DNA from: Bacteroidales bacterium
GTDB taxonomy: Bacteria > Bacteroidota > Bacteroidia > Bacteroidales > UBA932
Reading direction: 5' to 3'
Assembly (NCBI GenBank): GCA_017626355.1
Contig: JAGAIY010000015.1
Location: 1-40,385 of the forward strand
Length of the DNA stretch: 40,385 nt
This document shows positions 8,987 to 17,446 of this stretch, in pieces; the stretch's first letter is position 1; each line of letters opens with the position of its first letter. Position numbers and translations under genes: made by a program. Under the pieces are notes generated by a model. The model saw only the letters and a list, made by a program, of their open reading frames with translations. It was not told the DNA's origin and ran no database searches.

Positions 8987-10615
8987 TTACTTGTAGTTAG
9001 GATTCTGCTCAAGACCTGGGTTAGGAGTACGTGCGCTCTCTGGAATAGGATAGAGGGCTGTATAGTCTCCAAGTGACTTGTGAGATACCCAGTTCTTCTT
9101 TGTGAAGACACCGAATCTGATACAACGTGATCTGTTACCGAACTCCCAAGCGAACTCCCACTTGTACTCATCGTACATACGGCCGAGGACTACAGGCGAT
9201 GTGTCACCCTTGTCAAGAGTTGCACCATAGTCAGAAGTATAGTAACCGTACTGCTGTGCAGTATTCTCCTTGAGCTGTGCGTCAGTAACCGCTGCCTTAG
9301 CAGGATTATCCTTGAATGCACGTGCGCGAACCTGTGAAACGAGGTCACCTGCACCTGACTTGCCGAGACGGAGAAGACACTCAGCCTTGGTAAGAAGGAT
9401 CTCTGCATAACGGAAGATAGGCTGGTCGTTGTCAAGGTTGCCCGGAGTATCAGGGAGAACCTCGAACTTGTTCATTCTGTAACCTTCCCACTCCATTGTG
9501 AAGTTACCGCTCTGGATCTCCTTAGTGTAAGCAAGATCATTGAAGACTCCGTCAACAGCATCATAGATACACTTGATAGGCTCGTCTGTACCATACTTGT
9601 ACTGAGTACCTATAAGGAAGCTGTCCTCAAGACGGCTGTCGTCCTCGTCATATGTTGCAGCGAACTCAGGAACGGCCATAGCACAACCTGAACCCCAAGG
9701 AGTTGAAGCGATGTTGAAAGCAGCCTTTACAGGAGCACCCCATGAGAAGAGGTGGAGGCAGAATCCGGTAGCAAGAGACTGATCGAAAGGAATAGTGAAG
9801 ATGACCTCCTTATTAGCCGCCATCTTGCCCTGATCAGCAAGGAAGTTGTCCCTGAAGTTTGGAGAAAGCTGGAACTTGCCGCTGTTGATGATGGCGTCGC
9901 ATGCATCGATTGCAGCCTGCCACTGTGCTGTGCCTGTGTAAACCTCAGCATTGACATAAGTTCTTGCAAGGAGAGCATAGGCAGCCCACTTGTTCATGAG
10001 ACCGTACTGAACACCGCCCTGAACATCAGAGAGGTCAGGAATAGCCTCAGTAGTCTCCTTCACGACAAAGTCATAGATTTCCTTACGTGAAACCTTAACC
10101 GGAAGTTCCTGAGTAGGAGCTGTCACGAGCGGAGCATCTCCCCAGTTGTCGAGAACAACCCAATAATAGTATGCACGGAGGGCACGAAGCTCAGCGATTG
10201 CAGCCTTGAGAGTTGCGTCATCAAGTCCGAGCTGATTGATCTCCATCTGAGAGAGAGCATTGTTACAGAGACCGATACCCTTCCAGGTAGCATTCCATGC
10301 AGACTGGATCTCACCCTGCTCAGAGTTCCAAGAGTGATAGTGCATACGGCGATAACGTCCACCGTCATCCCAACCTGTAGAGTTAGGCGGCATCACGAGC
10401 ATATCTGTAGTAGTGTTGTCCATTGCCCAGAGACCGGTATGGCTCATGTAGCTTCTCATAGGAGTATAGCACGCACCGACAACAGGTCTGAGGTCCTTCG
10501 GAGAGTACTGGTAAGAACTCTGCGTCAGTGAACTGTACACATTTTCGGTCAGATCCGTACACGCTGATACGGCAAATGCACCAATGATTGAAATAGTCAA
10601 TAATATCTTTTTCAT
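8987..10615 (-). CDS. SusD/RagB-family outer-membrane glycan-binding lipoprotein
   Basis: This 542-residue protein has a lipobox (AFAVSAC, Cys19) and the N-terminal TDLTENVYSSLT segment usual for SusD homologues. TPR-like helices with AELRALRAYYYWVVLDNWGDAPLV around residues 140-165 are the family hallmark. The C-terminal block with RYAEILLTKAECLLRLGK and EYKWEFAWEFGNRSRCIRFG matches the SusD C-terminal domain. SusD proteins sit on the cell surface as a lid on the SusC transporter and capture oligosaccharides. The gene starts 12 bp after the susC stop, so the pair is cotranscribed. Ligand specificity cannot be read directly, but the linked enzymes point to an arabinose-containing glycan. Confidence 0.95.
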   Translation of the reverse strand: MKKILLTISIIGAFAVSACTDLTENVYSSLTQSSYQYSPKDLRPVVGACYTPMRSYMSHTGLWAMDNTTTDMLVMPPNSTGWDDGGRYRRMHYHSWNSEQGEIQSAWNATWKGIGLCNNALSQMEINQLGLDDATLKAAIAELRALRAYYYWVVLDNWGDAPLVTAPTQELPVKVSRKEIYDFVVKETTEAIPDLSDVQGGVQYGLMNKWAAYALLARTYVNAEVYTGTAQWQAAIDACDAIINSGKFQLSPNFRDNFLADQGKMAANKEVIFTIPFDQSLATGFCLHLFSWGAPVKAAFNIASTPWGSGCAMAVPEFAATYDEDDSRLEDSFLIGTQYKYGTDEPIKCIYDAVDGVFNDLAYTKEIQSGNFTMEWEGYRMNKFEVLPDTPGNLDNDQPIFRYAEILLTKAECLLRLGKSGAGDLVSQVRARAFKDNPAKAAVTDAQLKENTAQQYGYYTSDYGATLDKGDTSPVVLGRMYDEYKWEFAWEFGNRSRCIRFGVFTKKNWVSHKSLGDYTALYPIPESARTPNPGLEQNPNYK

Positions 10616-10627
10616 AACGCAGTCAAA

Positions 10628-13627
10628 TTAGAACTTAAGAGAAACACCGAATGTATAAGATCTTGTAGCAGGATAACGATAGTAGTCATCGATACCAGGA
10701 GCAAGGCCTGTCACCGAGAGCTCAGGATCGATACCTGAGTATCCTGTAATTGTCGCTACGTTGCGAAGAGTTGTAAAGATGCGGAGGTTGTTGATGTGCT
10801 TGCTGTTGAACTTGAAAGTATAACCGAAAGTTATGTTGTCGATCTTCCAGTAGTCACCGTCTTCCACATAGTAGCTTACATACTGGCAAGGCTGGTCGTC
10901 AGCAAGGACTGCCTTTCCGTAAACCTTGTCAAATGCACTCTTGAGCACGTTACCACGGGTAAGCATTGTAGGAGCCGCCCACTTCATTGCTGTAAGGTTG
11001 AGGATCTCGAAGCCGAATGCTCCACGCATAGAGATTGCGAGATCGAAGCCCTTCCAACTGAAGTTGTTGTTCCAGTTGAGGTAGTGAGCAGGGATACCGT
11101 TACCGAGAATCTGCTTGTCAGTAGGCTGCTGCTCGCTGATAGGCTTTGGCTTTCCATCTTCACCCTCGATGATCCAGTGACCTGTCTCGTCGATGTCTAC
11201 ACTCTTGAAGCCCCAGAAGTTACCAAGAGGCTGACCCACCTTAAGACGGTGTGTAGACTGCTGCATAGGCTCACCTGTAGCTCCCTGATCTGAGTAGTCA
11301 GATGCGAGGAAGTTGTCATTCGAAAGGCTGAGGAGTTCGTTCACATTGTGTGAATAGTTGACCGAAGTTGTCCATACGAAATCCTTGTTTGCAATCACGT
11401 CTGCGCTGATACCTACCTCGATACCGCTGTTGAGGATAGATCCTGCATTAGCAGTCATTGAAGAGTAGATGTACGGAGGAGTCGCCACTGTGTAGTCCCA
11501 AAGGAGGTCGATGGTCTTTCTGCGATACCAGTCGATTGTTCCTGTGATTCTCTCACCGAGGAAACCGAAGTCGAGACCTACGTTCCACTCGTGCTTACGC
11601 TCCCAACGGAGGTTAGGGTTGGCGTTCTTGTTAGGCATGAGAGTCTGGATGAAGCCACCGTTATAGTAACCGTTGGTTCCGAATGAGAGAGTATTGAGTG
11701 ACATGTAGCGTGATGAAGGCTCAGTACCTGTCTCACCGTAACCTGCACGGATCTTGAGTGTGCTGACAGCGTCCACATCCTTGAGGAATGACTCCTGCTT
11801 CATGTTCCAAGCTGCTGAAGCCGACCAGAAGTTACCCCACTTGTTGTTCTCTCCGAACTTGGTAGAACCCTCACGACGGAATGAAGCTGAGAACATGTAC
11901 CTGCCTGCGTAGTTATAGTTCAGACGGCCGAAGAAACCGATGAGCGAATCCTCTTCCTTGGTTGAGCTCATGTTCATGTAACCGCTCTTGTAACCAGCGT
12001 TGATCTGAGTACCTGAACCCATGTTGTTGTAGAGATAGTCATCAACAGCAAAGTTAGAGTTCTGCATCCAGTAGTTCTGGTAGTTGTTGTTCAGGTAAGA
12101 GTAACCGGCGAGGATTGTGTAATTGTGATCCTCAAGGAATGAGCTCTTCCACTGTGCAGTGATTTCCATCATCTTCTGCTCGCTGCGCTGTGTACCGCGT
12201 GATGCGAAACCGTTCTTAGGAGTACGCTTGTTGTAAGAGTGATTCTTGGTCTGATAATGTCCCTGTATCTGGTTGTAGATGTTGTCAGAGAACAATGCCT
12301 TGAAATCAAGACCGCGGATCGGAGTGAAAGTGATGTTACCCTGCATACGGAGCATAGTAGCCTCAGTGTCACCCTCTGTCTCATTGAGAACAGATACCGG
12401 GTTGTAGTAATCTGTAATACCTGTATTCTCCGAGTAAGAACCGTCTGGCTGATAAACAGGAGTTGTAGGGTTGTAGTTGATGTTTGAATAAACAGATGTG
12501 TTGAACGAACCACCGTCAGTACCATTGTGATACTTCATTCTGAAACCGTTCACCGAAGCATTGATCTTCAACATATCGTTGAACATTCTGTGGGTAACCT
12601 CGATTCTTGGGAACATCATCTGGTTGTCAGATCTCTTGATGATACCTTCCATGTCGCGATACTCGAATGAAGCAACGTAGTTAGTCTGCTTTGTACCACC
12701 GCGGAGGCTGATGTTGTAAGTCTGAGAAAGCGGAGTACGGGTGATCTCGTCAAGCCAGTTTGTGTTTCCACCTTCATCACGATAACCTACGTGACCCTTT
12801 GCAAGAGTACGATACTCGTCAGCTGTCATGTACGGAAGCGCACGTGTGATCTGCTGAGTGGTCACATATGCATTGAAATCAACAGTCGGCTTCATCTCGC
12901 CCTGAGCATTCTTGGTTGTGATCACGATCACACCGTTTGTACCGCGGGTACCGTAGATAGCCGCTGCAGATCCGTCCTTGAGGACATCGATCGACTCGAT
13001 GTCATCAGGAGATACCTGATCGAGCTTTCCAGGGATACCGTCGATGAGCACGAGCGGAGAAGTGGAAGCCTTGAGGGTTGTTGCACCACGGAGAGAGATC
13101 TGAGTGCTTGATACAGGGTTTCCGTCAGGGGTGTTCACCACCAGACCAGGAACCTTACCCTTGATAAGCTCAGCTGCATTCGAGCTTGGAGTCTTGATGA
13201 AGTCCTCGCTCTTTACAGATGAAATAGCTGAAGCGACCTCAGTCTTCTTCATTGTACCATATCCGACTACGACTGTCTCCTGGAGCATCTGTGAATCCTC
13301 CTCGAGAACTACGTTGTAGACAGAAGCGTTAGTAAGAACGAGCTCTACAGTCTCGTAACCGAGGCTGGCAACCTCGAGAACCTTGGTGTCGGCCGGAACC
13401 ATCATAGAGAAAGTTCCGTCAACATCAGTTACGGTACCGATCGTTCTGTTTGCCTGAGAAACGACAGAAGCACCTGGAACCGGAAGTCCCGCTTCATCTG
13501 TCACAAGGCCGGAAACCTGCCTTTTGTTCGTCTGCTGCATTGCAGCAGCATCAGTCGCCGCATAAGCCGATCCTAAAAAGGAAATGCTCATACATGCTAC
13601 GAACAGCATTGATAAAATTCGTTTCAT
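10628..13627 (-). CDS. SusC/RagA-family TonB-dependent outer-membrane transporter
   Basis: The start at 13627 gives MKRILSMLFVACMSISFLGSAYA as signal peptide. An in-frame ATG 14 codons upstream is rejected because it precedes the signal. The mature protein begins with a carboxypeptidase-regulatory-like domain (VSGLVTDEAGLPVPGASV to about residue 100), then the plug with the ETVVVGYGTMKK segment. A 22-strand barrel region follows, ending in SYTFGVSLKF with the C-terminal Phe required for barrel assembly. At about 999 residues it is typical for SusC. It imports oligosaccharides in partnership with the downstream SusD, using TonB energy. It is the first gene of the PUL operon. Confidence 0.96.
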   Translation of the reverse strand: MKRILSMLFVACMSISFLGSAYAATDAAAMQQTNKRQVSGLVTDEAGLPVPGASVVSQANRTIGTVTDVDGTFSMMVPADTKVLEVASLGYETVELVLTNASVYNVVLEEDSQMLQETVVVGYGTMKKTEVASAISSVKSEDFIKTPSSNAAELIKGKVPGLVVNTPDGNPVSSTQISLRGATTLKASTSPLVLIDGIPGKLDQVSPDDIESIDVLKDGSAAAIYGTRGTNGVIVITTKNAQGEMKPTVDFNAYVTTQQITRALPYMTADEYRTLAKGHVGYRDEGGNTNWLDEITRTPLSQTYNISLRGGTKQTNYVASFEYRDMEGIIKRSDNQMMFPRIEVTHRMFNDMLKINASVNGFRMKYHNGTDGGSFNTSVYSNINYNPTTPVYQPDGSYSENTGITDYYNPVSVLNETEGDTEATMLRMQGNITFTPIRGLDFKALFSDNIYNQIQGHYQTKNHSYNKRTPKNGFASRGTQRSEQKMMEITAQWKSSFLEDHNYTILAGYSYLNNNYQNYWMQNSNFAVDDYLYNNMGSGTQINAGYKSGYMNMSSTKEEDSLIGFFGRLNYNYAGRYMFSASFRREGSTKFGENNKWGNFWSASAAWNMKQESFLKDVDAVSTLKIRAGYGETGTEPSSRYMSLNTLSFGTNGYYNGGFIQTLMPNKNANPNLRWERKHEWNVGLDFGFLGERITGTIDWYRRKTIDLLWDYTVATPPYIYSSMTANAGSILNSGIEVGISADVIANKDFVWTTSVNYSHNVNELLSLSNDNFLASDYSDQGATGEPMQQSTHRLKVGQPLGNFWGFKSVDIDETGHWIIEGEDGKPKPISEQQPTDKQILGNGIPAHYLNWNNNFSWKGFDLAISMRGAFGFEILNLTAMKWAAPTMLTRGNVLKSAFDKVYGKAVLADDQPCQYVSYYVEDGDYWKIDNITFGYTFKFNSKHINNLRIFTTLRNVATITGYSGIDPELSVTGLAPGIDDYYRYPATRSYTFGVSLKF

Positions 13628-13709
13628 TGGTTTTAAATTAGTGTTAATAAATATGGTTAGTGTTGTCATTAAACTTCAAATGAACAGTATCATTTTTAAC
13701 AAAACTTTG

Positions 13710-13780
13710 CAAAGTAAACCAATTTATCTTCAAAATGCAATAAAATTGTCCTCAAAATGCACGCAAACGTCAAAATTCCA
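13710..13780 (-). promoter_or_regulatory. Candidate promoter and operator repeats of the susC operon
   Basis: On the minus strand a degenerate -7 box (TTACTTTG, complement at 13710-13717) lies 20 bp after TTG (13738-13740). Two copies of TGCATTTTGA (complements at 13730-13739 and 13752-13761) are 22 bp apart. A related third copy lies at 13770-13780. The nearest copy overlaps the -33 position. The arrangement looks like activator sites, for example for an AraC-type hybrid two-component regulator. No regulator gene is present in the window. Confidence 0.45.
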
Positions 13781-13782
13781 TA

Positions 13783-13829
13783 AAAAATTCCCCGAAAGCC
13801 TGAAAAAATCCAAGCTTTCGGGGAATTTT
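13783..13829 (-). terminator. Rho-independent terminator of the pepD operon
   Basis: A 14-16 bp perfect stem (AATTCCCCGAAAGC at 13786-13799 with its complement at 13814-13827) has a 14-nt loop. On the minus strand it is followed by a run of six U. It lies about 20 bp past the pepD stop. Its other side also has a U run, but no plus-strand gene ends here. Confidence 0.85.
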
Positions 13830-13847
13830 CGTTTCAAATTATAAGTC

Positions 13848-15332
13848 TTACTTCACAGGAATATTCGCAAGCACAGCCTGGAGGAATTCCCAGCATTTCG
13901 CCACTGAAGGGATGTTCGCACGCTCGTCAGGAGAATGCGGGCTCATGAGGGTAGGACCGCATGAAACCATGTCCCAGTGCGGATATGCTCCGCTGAGGAT
14001 ACCGCACTCGAGTCCTGCATGGATAGCCATTACAGCAGGCTCTTTTCCATAGAGGTCATTGTAGACCTTCTTCATTGTGGCAAGGATGGCCGAATCAGGG
14101 TTCGGAGCCCAGCCTGAATATCCGCCTGCGAAAGAAGTTTCGATGCCTGCAAGGCTGAACACAGCTTCAAACTTCTGTGCAAGAGCATCCTTCGCAGTGT
14201 CAACAGAACTTCTCATGAGAGTCTTCACAGAGAATTCTCCTCCCTCGATCCTTACCATCGCAAGGTTGTTCGAAGTCTCTACGAGGCCAGGCATTTCGCT
14301 GCTCATGCGCTCCACTCCGTCAGGACACGCAAGCACGGCGCGAACGAAACGGAGGGCATCAGCCTCAGGAACATACCTGCATTCGTCGCCACCGCAGCAG
14401 CACTCGCCTTCCGCACACTCATAAGGCTTGAAGATGAACTCGGAATCAGGATCGGTACCTGCATATTCAGCCTTGATTTCAGAAGATACCTTCGCGAACA
14501 CAGCCTGAGCCTGCTCCACCTTGTCAGCAGGGACATAAACTGTAACGAAAGCCTCACGCGGGATAGCGTTTCTGAGCGTACCTCCCTCAAAATCAAGAAG
14601 TTTTACATCAGCCTCCGTCATGAGCGCATAAAGCACACGTGCAGCGACCTTGTTCGCATTACCTCTGTACAATATGATATCCATGCCTGAATGGCCGCCC
14701 TTGAAGCCCTTGACTGCAAGAGACCAGCATTCCCATGACTTATCGTAATCTGCTGGAACGTAAGTCGCATGAGCGGATGCATCGAGACCTCCGGCACAGC
14801 CTACATAAAGCTCGCCTTCTGTCTCTGAATCGAGATTGATAAGGATATCGCCCTGAAGGATGCCCGGCTTGAGAGCATTGGCACCTGTCATTCCGGTCTC
14901 CTCATCGACTGTGATGAGAAGCTCGATCGGGCCATGCTTGAGATTGTCAGACTCGAGGACCGCCATACCCATGGCCACGCCGATACCGTTGTCGGCACCG
15001 AGAGTCGTACCCTTTGCCTTGACCCATTCTCCGTCAATCCATGTCTGGATAGGGTCCTTCTCGAAATCATGCACGGTGTCGTTGTTCTTCTGAGGCACCA
15101 TATCTATATGGCCCTGAAGAATCACACCCTTCATGTTCTCGCAACCAGGAGTGGCAGGCTTGCGGATGACGATGTTTCCGATTTCGTCCTTGATTGTCTC
15201 AAGGCCATGCTCCTTGCCCCAGTTGTACATATATTCAACAGCAAGTTCCTCATGCTTTGACGGACGAGGGATCTGTGTAAGCGCATAGAAGTTCTTCCAT
15301 ACGATCTGCGGATCTAATTCTTTAATGGTCAT
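13848..15332 (-). CDS. pepD: Cytosolic dipeptidase PepD (aminoacyl-histidine dipeptidase, M20 family)
   Basis: This 494-residue protein has the expected length and all M20C metal and catalytic motifs. His75 and Asp77 lie in GHIDMVP, Asp114 in GADNG, Glu144-Glu145 in DEETG, Asp168 in NLDSE, and there is a C-terminal HAGLECG. It hydrolyses a wide range of dipeptides, including Xaa-His, using two zinc ions in the cytoplasm. There is no signal peptide. Unusually, residues 306-318 hold five cysteines (C306, C311, C312, C313, C318) in an insert before the conserved dimerisation-domain strand. The gene follows the DUF4831 gene after 25 bp. Group 4 across the divergent promoter encodes two peptide transporters, which would supply substrates. 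Confidence 0.95.
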   Translation of the reverse strand: MTIKELDPQIVWKNFYALTQIPRPSKHEELAVEYMYNWGKEHGLETIKDEIGNIVIRKPATPGCENMKGVILQGHIDMVPQKNNDTVHDFEKDPIQTWIDGEWVKAKGTTLGADNGIGVAMGMAVLESDNLKHGPIELLITVDEETGMTGANALKPGILQGDILINLDSETEGELYVGCAGGLDASAHATYVPADYDKSWECWSLAVKGFKGGHSGMDIILYRGNANKVAARVLYALMTEADVKLLDFEGGTLRNAIPREAFVTVYVPADKVEQAQAVFAKVSSEIKAEYAGTDPDSEFIFKPYECAEGECCCGGDECRYVPEADALRFVRAVLACPDGVERMSSEMPGLVETSNNLAMVRIEGGEFSVKTLMRSSVDTAKDALAQKFEAVFSLAGIETSFAGGYSGWAPNPDSAILATMKKVYNDLYGKEPAVMAIHAGLECGILSGAYPHWDMVSCGPTLMSPHSPDERANIPSVAKCWEFLQAVLANIPVK

Positions 15333-15357
15333 AGTGTATCAAATATTTTAAAATCTG

Positions 15358-16416
15358 TTAATCAAGTATCACATTCAGAGGAAGAGAGCCCTCACGTCCG
15401 AGCTGGTATACAGGCATACGGCTCTGAAGAAGGAGGTTGGTTCCGTCCATAAGCTTCACTGTACATACTGCCGGAATGCGGTAGTGAGCCACCTCTCCCC
15501 TCGCGCTCTTGAGCATATCGGCCGAAACGGATGGATCGGCAACTTCCTGAACGACGATCTCCATCACAACCGGCTTGCCGGAAAGGTTGTCTGAAGGCAC
15601 GAGACCTGCTGTATCCGAAAGACGGAACGCCACATACATCTGGCTCTCCTGATCTGCCTGAGGCACCACATCGAACCTCATCTTCTGGGTCTGGAAGTCA
15701 GAATATCCCACGAAAAGGGTCATGTACTCCTGCTCGAGACGTGTCAGTTCCTCGATGGCAGCACCCATGGCCTCGCCGCTGTATGTAGCATCAGTATCAC
15801 CGGTCACGATACGGAGACGCTGCTCACGGAGTTCAAGTATCATGCGTGCAGTCTCCGCCGCCTTCTGCTCCTGAGACTTCTCCACTACCATATTCTGCTG
15901 GACCGACACCTTGTTGTAAGCCGATTCTGTCCTGGCGTTCCTGTAGAGGGTTGCAGACTCGGATGTAAGGTTGGACGAGACTCCCTTGCCTGAGAAGTCA
16001 CCGCTTACCTTCGTAGGGAACCTCCAGATGGAGCTGTCTCCGAAATTAGCGTCCGAGAAAGAGACAAGACCGCAGGTCGAAAGCTTGAGGAAGGTTCCGT
16101 CTATGTCGCCTTTCCTTACATTCACAGAGTATCTTCTGCTGTGATCCGCCTCGACAAGCGGAGTCATGCTGATCTGTGTAAGCTGGACAGTAGTCTCATC
16201 CTTCTGACGGGCCTTGATGCCGAGATATTTCTCAGCGAACCTGGCGTACGGACCGACATGGAACTTCTCCTGCACTGCCTCGACGTCAAGAGTGATGGTC
16301 GTAGACGGGAGTGAATAGGTCACAAGCCCCTGAGGATCAGACTTCTTCTGAGCCATAGCCAACTGCGGTGCCACAGCGAGGGCGATAGCTAAAAACAACT
16401 TTGTCGTATTCTTCAT
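15358..16416 (-). CDS. DUF4831 family exported protein
   Basis: The start at 16416 gives a signal peptide (MKNTTKLFLAIALAVAPQLAMAQ). An upstream ATG at 16443 would overlap the preceding gene and add a charged extension. The 352-residue product matches the DUF4831 pattern of Bacteroidota: an early GLVTYSLPSTTITLDVEA strand, AEKYLGI, and a central coiled region with ARMILELREQRLRIVTGD. Then come EELTRLEQEYMTLFVGY and a C-terminal beta part. No enzyme motif is visible. The function is unknown and it is probably periplasmic or outer-membrane associated. It lies between an acyltransferase gene (17 bp) and pepD (25 bp). Confidence 0.8.
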   Translation of the reverse strand: MKNTTKLFLAIALAVAPQLAMAQKKSDPQGLVTYSLPSTTITLDVEAVQEKFHVGPYARFAEKYLGIKARQKDETTVQLTQISMTPLVEADHSRRYSVNVRKGDIDGTFLKLSTCGLVSFSDANFGDSSIWRFPTKVSGDFSGKGVSSNLTSESATLYRNARTESAYNKVSVQQNMVVEKSQEQKAAETARMILELREQRLRIVTGDTDATYSGEAMGAAIEELTRLEQEYMTLFVGYSDFQTQKMRFDVVPQADQESQMYVAFRLSDTAGLVPSDNLSGKPVVMEIVVQEVADPSVSADMLKSARGEVAHYRIPAVCTVKLMDGTNLLLQSRMPVYQLGREGSLPLNVILD

Positions 16417-16433
16417 ATCCTTTAATTTTTTTG

Positions 16434-17342
16434 TTATTTCCATCTGTTATGGCTCCACAGCCAGTTGTGCGGAGTCTCGTTAATCTCTTCTTCAAGAAGA
16501 TCGTAATACTTTCTCATGATCTCCTCCGGAGTCGATTCGGAAGCATTGCGGCAGATCGGGATCAGGGTCATTTCATACCGTCCCCTTTCCACCTGCTTCA
16601 TCTTCATATACATCACGGAATGCGAAAGTCTGCAGGCCACTCCGACGCTTCCCAGCATGGCCATCGTATCCTGATGCATGAATTTTCCGATAGGATGAGG
16701 GCCGGATTTATAATAAGGTGCCTGATCGGTCGGGTAGATATATACCCTCTTCTCATTCCTGTGCTGGATCGAATAACGGAGGATGCTGGACGATTCGACT
16801 TCACATTCCGTACCGACATCGACAAGAGGAGCTATGCGGTTCAAGGCGAACACTCTGTCAAAAACATGATTCTTCAGTTTCTTGTAGACCACGGTTATAT
16901 CCTTCTCCTCAAAACAGATCTTCCCGCCTGTAGCCGTCCTGTACCCCAGGAAACCTCCCATAAGCTCCCAGTTGCCGCAGTGCGTGCTCAAGACCGTCAT
17001 GCTGGGAGAACTGTCATACATTTCCGATATCTCCTCCGGATTCATTACTGTAACGATACCGTTTTTGCGGAGCCTTTCATAACAGCTGCCGCCGAACCAT
17101 ATGGCCTCTGCAAATATCTCTCCGAAATGCTTGTAGAAGTCCTTGTAGATTTTCTTGAGTTCCCTGTATTTCAACTGAGGGAAAGACCTCGAAAGGTTCT
17201 TCCACACGACTCCTGACCTGTAATGCATGACATTCATGGCAAGCCACGCAAGGATGTCCCCCATGAAGTAATGGAACTTCAGAGGGAGCTTCGAAAGCAG
17301 GACCATAAGTCCTCTTATCAGGCTTACCGCAAAGCTTTTCAT
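16434..17342 (-). CDS. Lipid A biosynthesis-type lysophospholipid acyltransferase (LpxL/HtrB family)
   Basis: This 302-residue protein has an N-terminal membrane-associated segment and the acyltransferase HX4E motif in THCGNWELMGG, near residue 130. The surrounding SRSFPQLKYRELKKIYKDFYKHFGEIFAE segment and the C-terminal WLWSHNRWK ending are typical of Bacteroidota LpxL/HtrB-like proteins. These enzymes add secondary acyl chains to lipid A on the inner leaflet of the cytoplasmic membrane, but related members acylate other lipids. Exact position specificity cannot be told. It is the first gene of a three-gene operon with the DUF4831 gene and pepD, and is divergent from the POT genes. Confidence 0.88.
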   Translation of the reverse strand: MKSFAVSLIRGLMVLLSKLPLKFHYFMGDILAWLAMNVMHYRSGVVWKNLSRSFPQLKYRELKKIYKDFYKHFGEIFAEAIWFGGSCYERLRKNGIVTVMNPEEISEMYDSSPSMTVLSTHCGNWELMGGFLGYRTATGGKICFEEKDITVVYKKLKNHVFDRVFALNRIAPLVDVGTECEVESSSILRYSIQHRNEKRVYIYPTDQAPYYKSGPHPIGKFMHQDTMAMLGSVGVACRLSHSVMYMKMKQVERGRYEMTLIPICRNASESTPEEIMRKYYDLLEEEINETPHNWLWSHNRWK

Positions 17343-17366
17343 ACTCTATTACAATATTCAAACAAG

Positions 17367-17374
17367 CAAATATA
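17367..17374 (-). promoter_or_regulatory. -7 box for the acyltransferase-DUF4831-pepD operon
   Basis: The minus strand reads TATATTTG, a perfect TAnnTTTG, 24 bp before the acyltransferase ATG. I find no good TTTG at the -33 position. Confidence 0.55.
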
Positions 17375-17385
17375 ATAATTTTTCT

Positions 17386-17393
17386 TATCTTTG
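17386..17393 (+). promoter_or_regulatory. -7 box for the POT transporter operon
   Basis: The plus strand reads TATCTTTG, a perfect TAnnTTTG, giving a leader of about 45 nt before the first POT gene. It is only 11 bp from the divergent minus-strand box. The -33 element is not recognisable. Confidence 0.55.
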
Positions 17394-17446
17394 TCGGCTG
17401 ACATGACGAAATTCAAATCAATAACCTAATAAAATCAGAATCAATT

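Noticed and set aside
13705-13714. CTTTGCAAAG palindrome as a separate operator
   Set aside because: It overlaps the candidate -7 box and a 10-bp palindrome of this composition is expected by chance in such AT-rich DNA.
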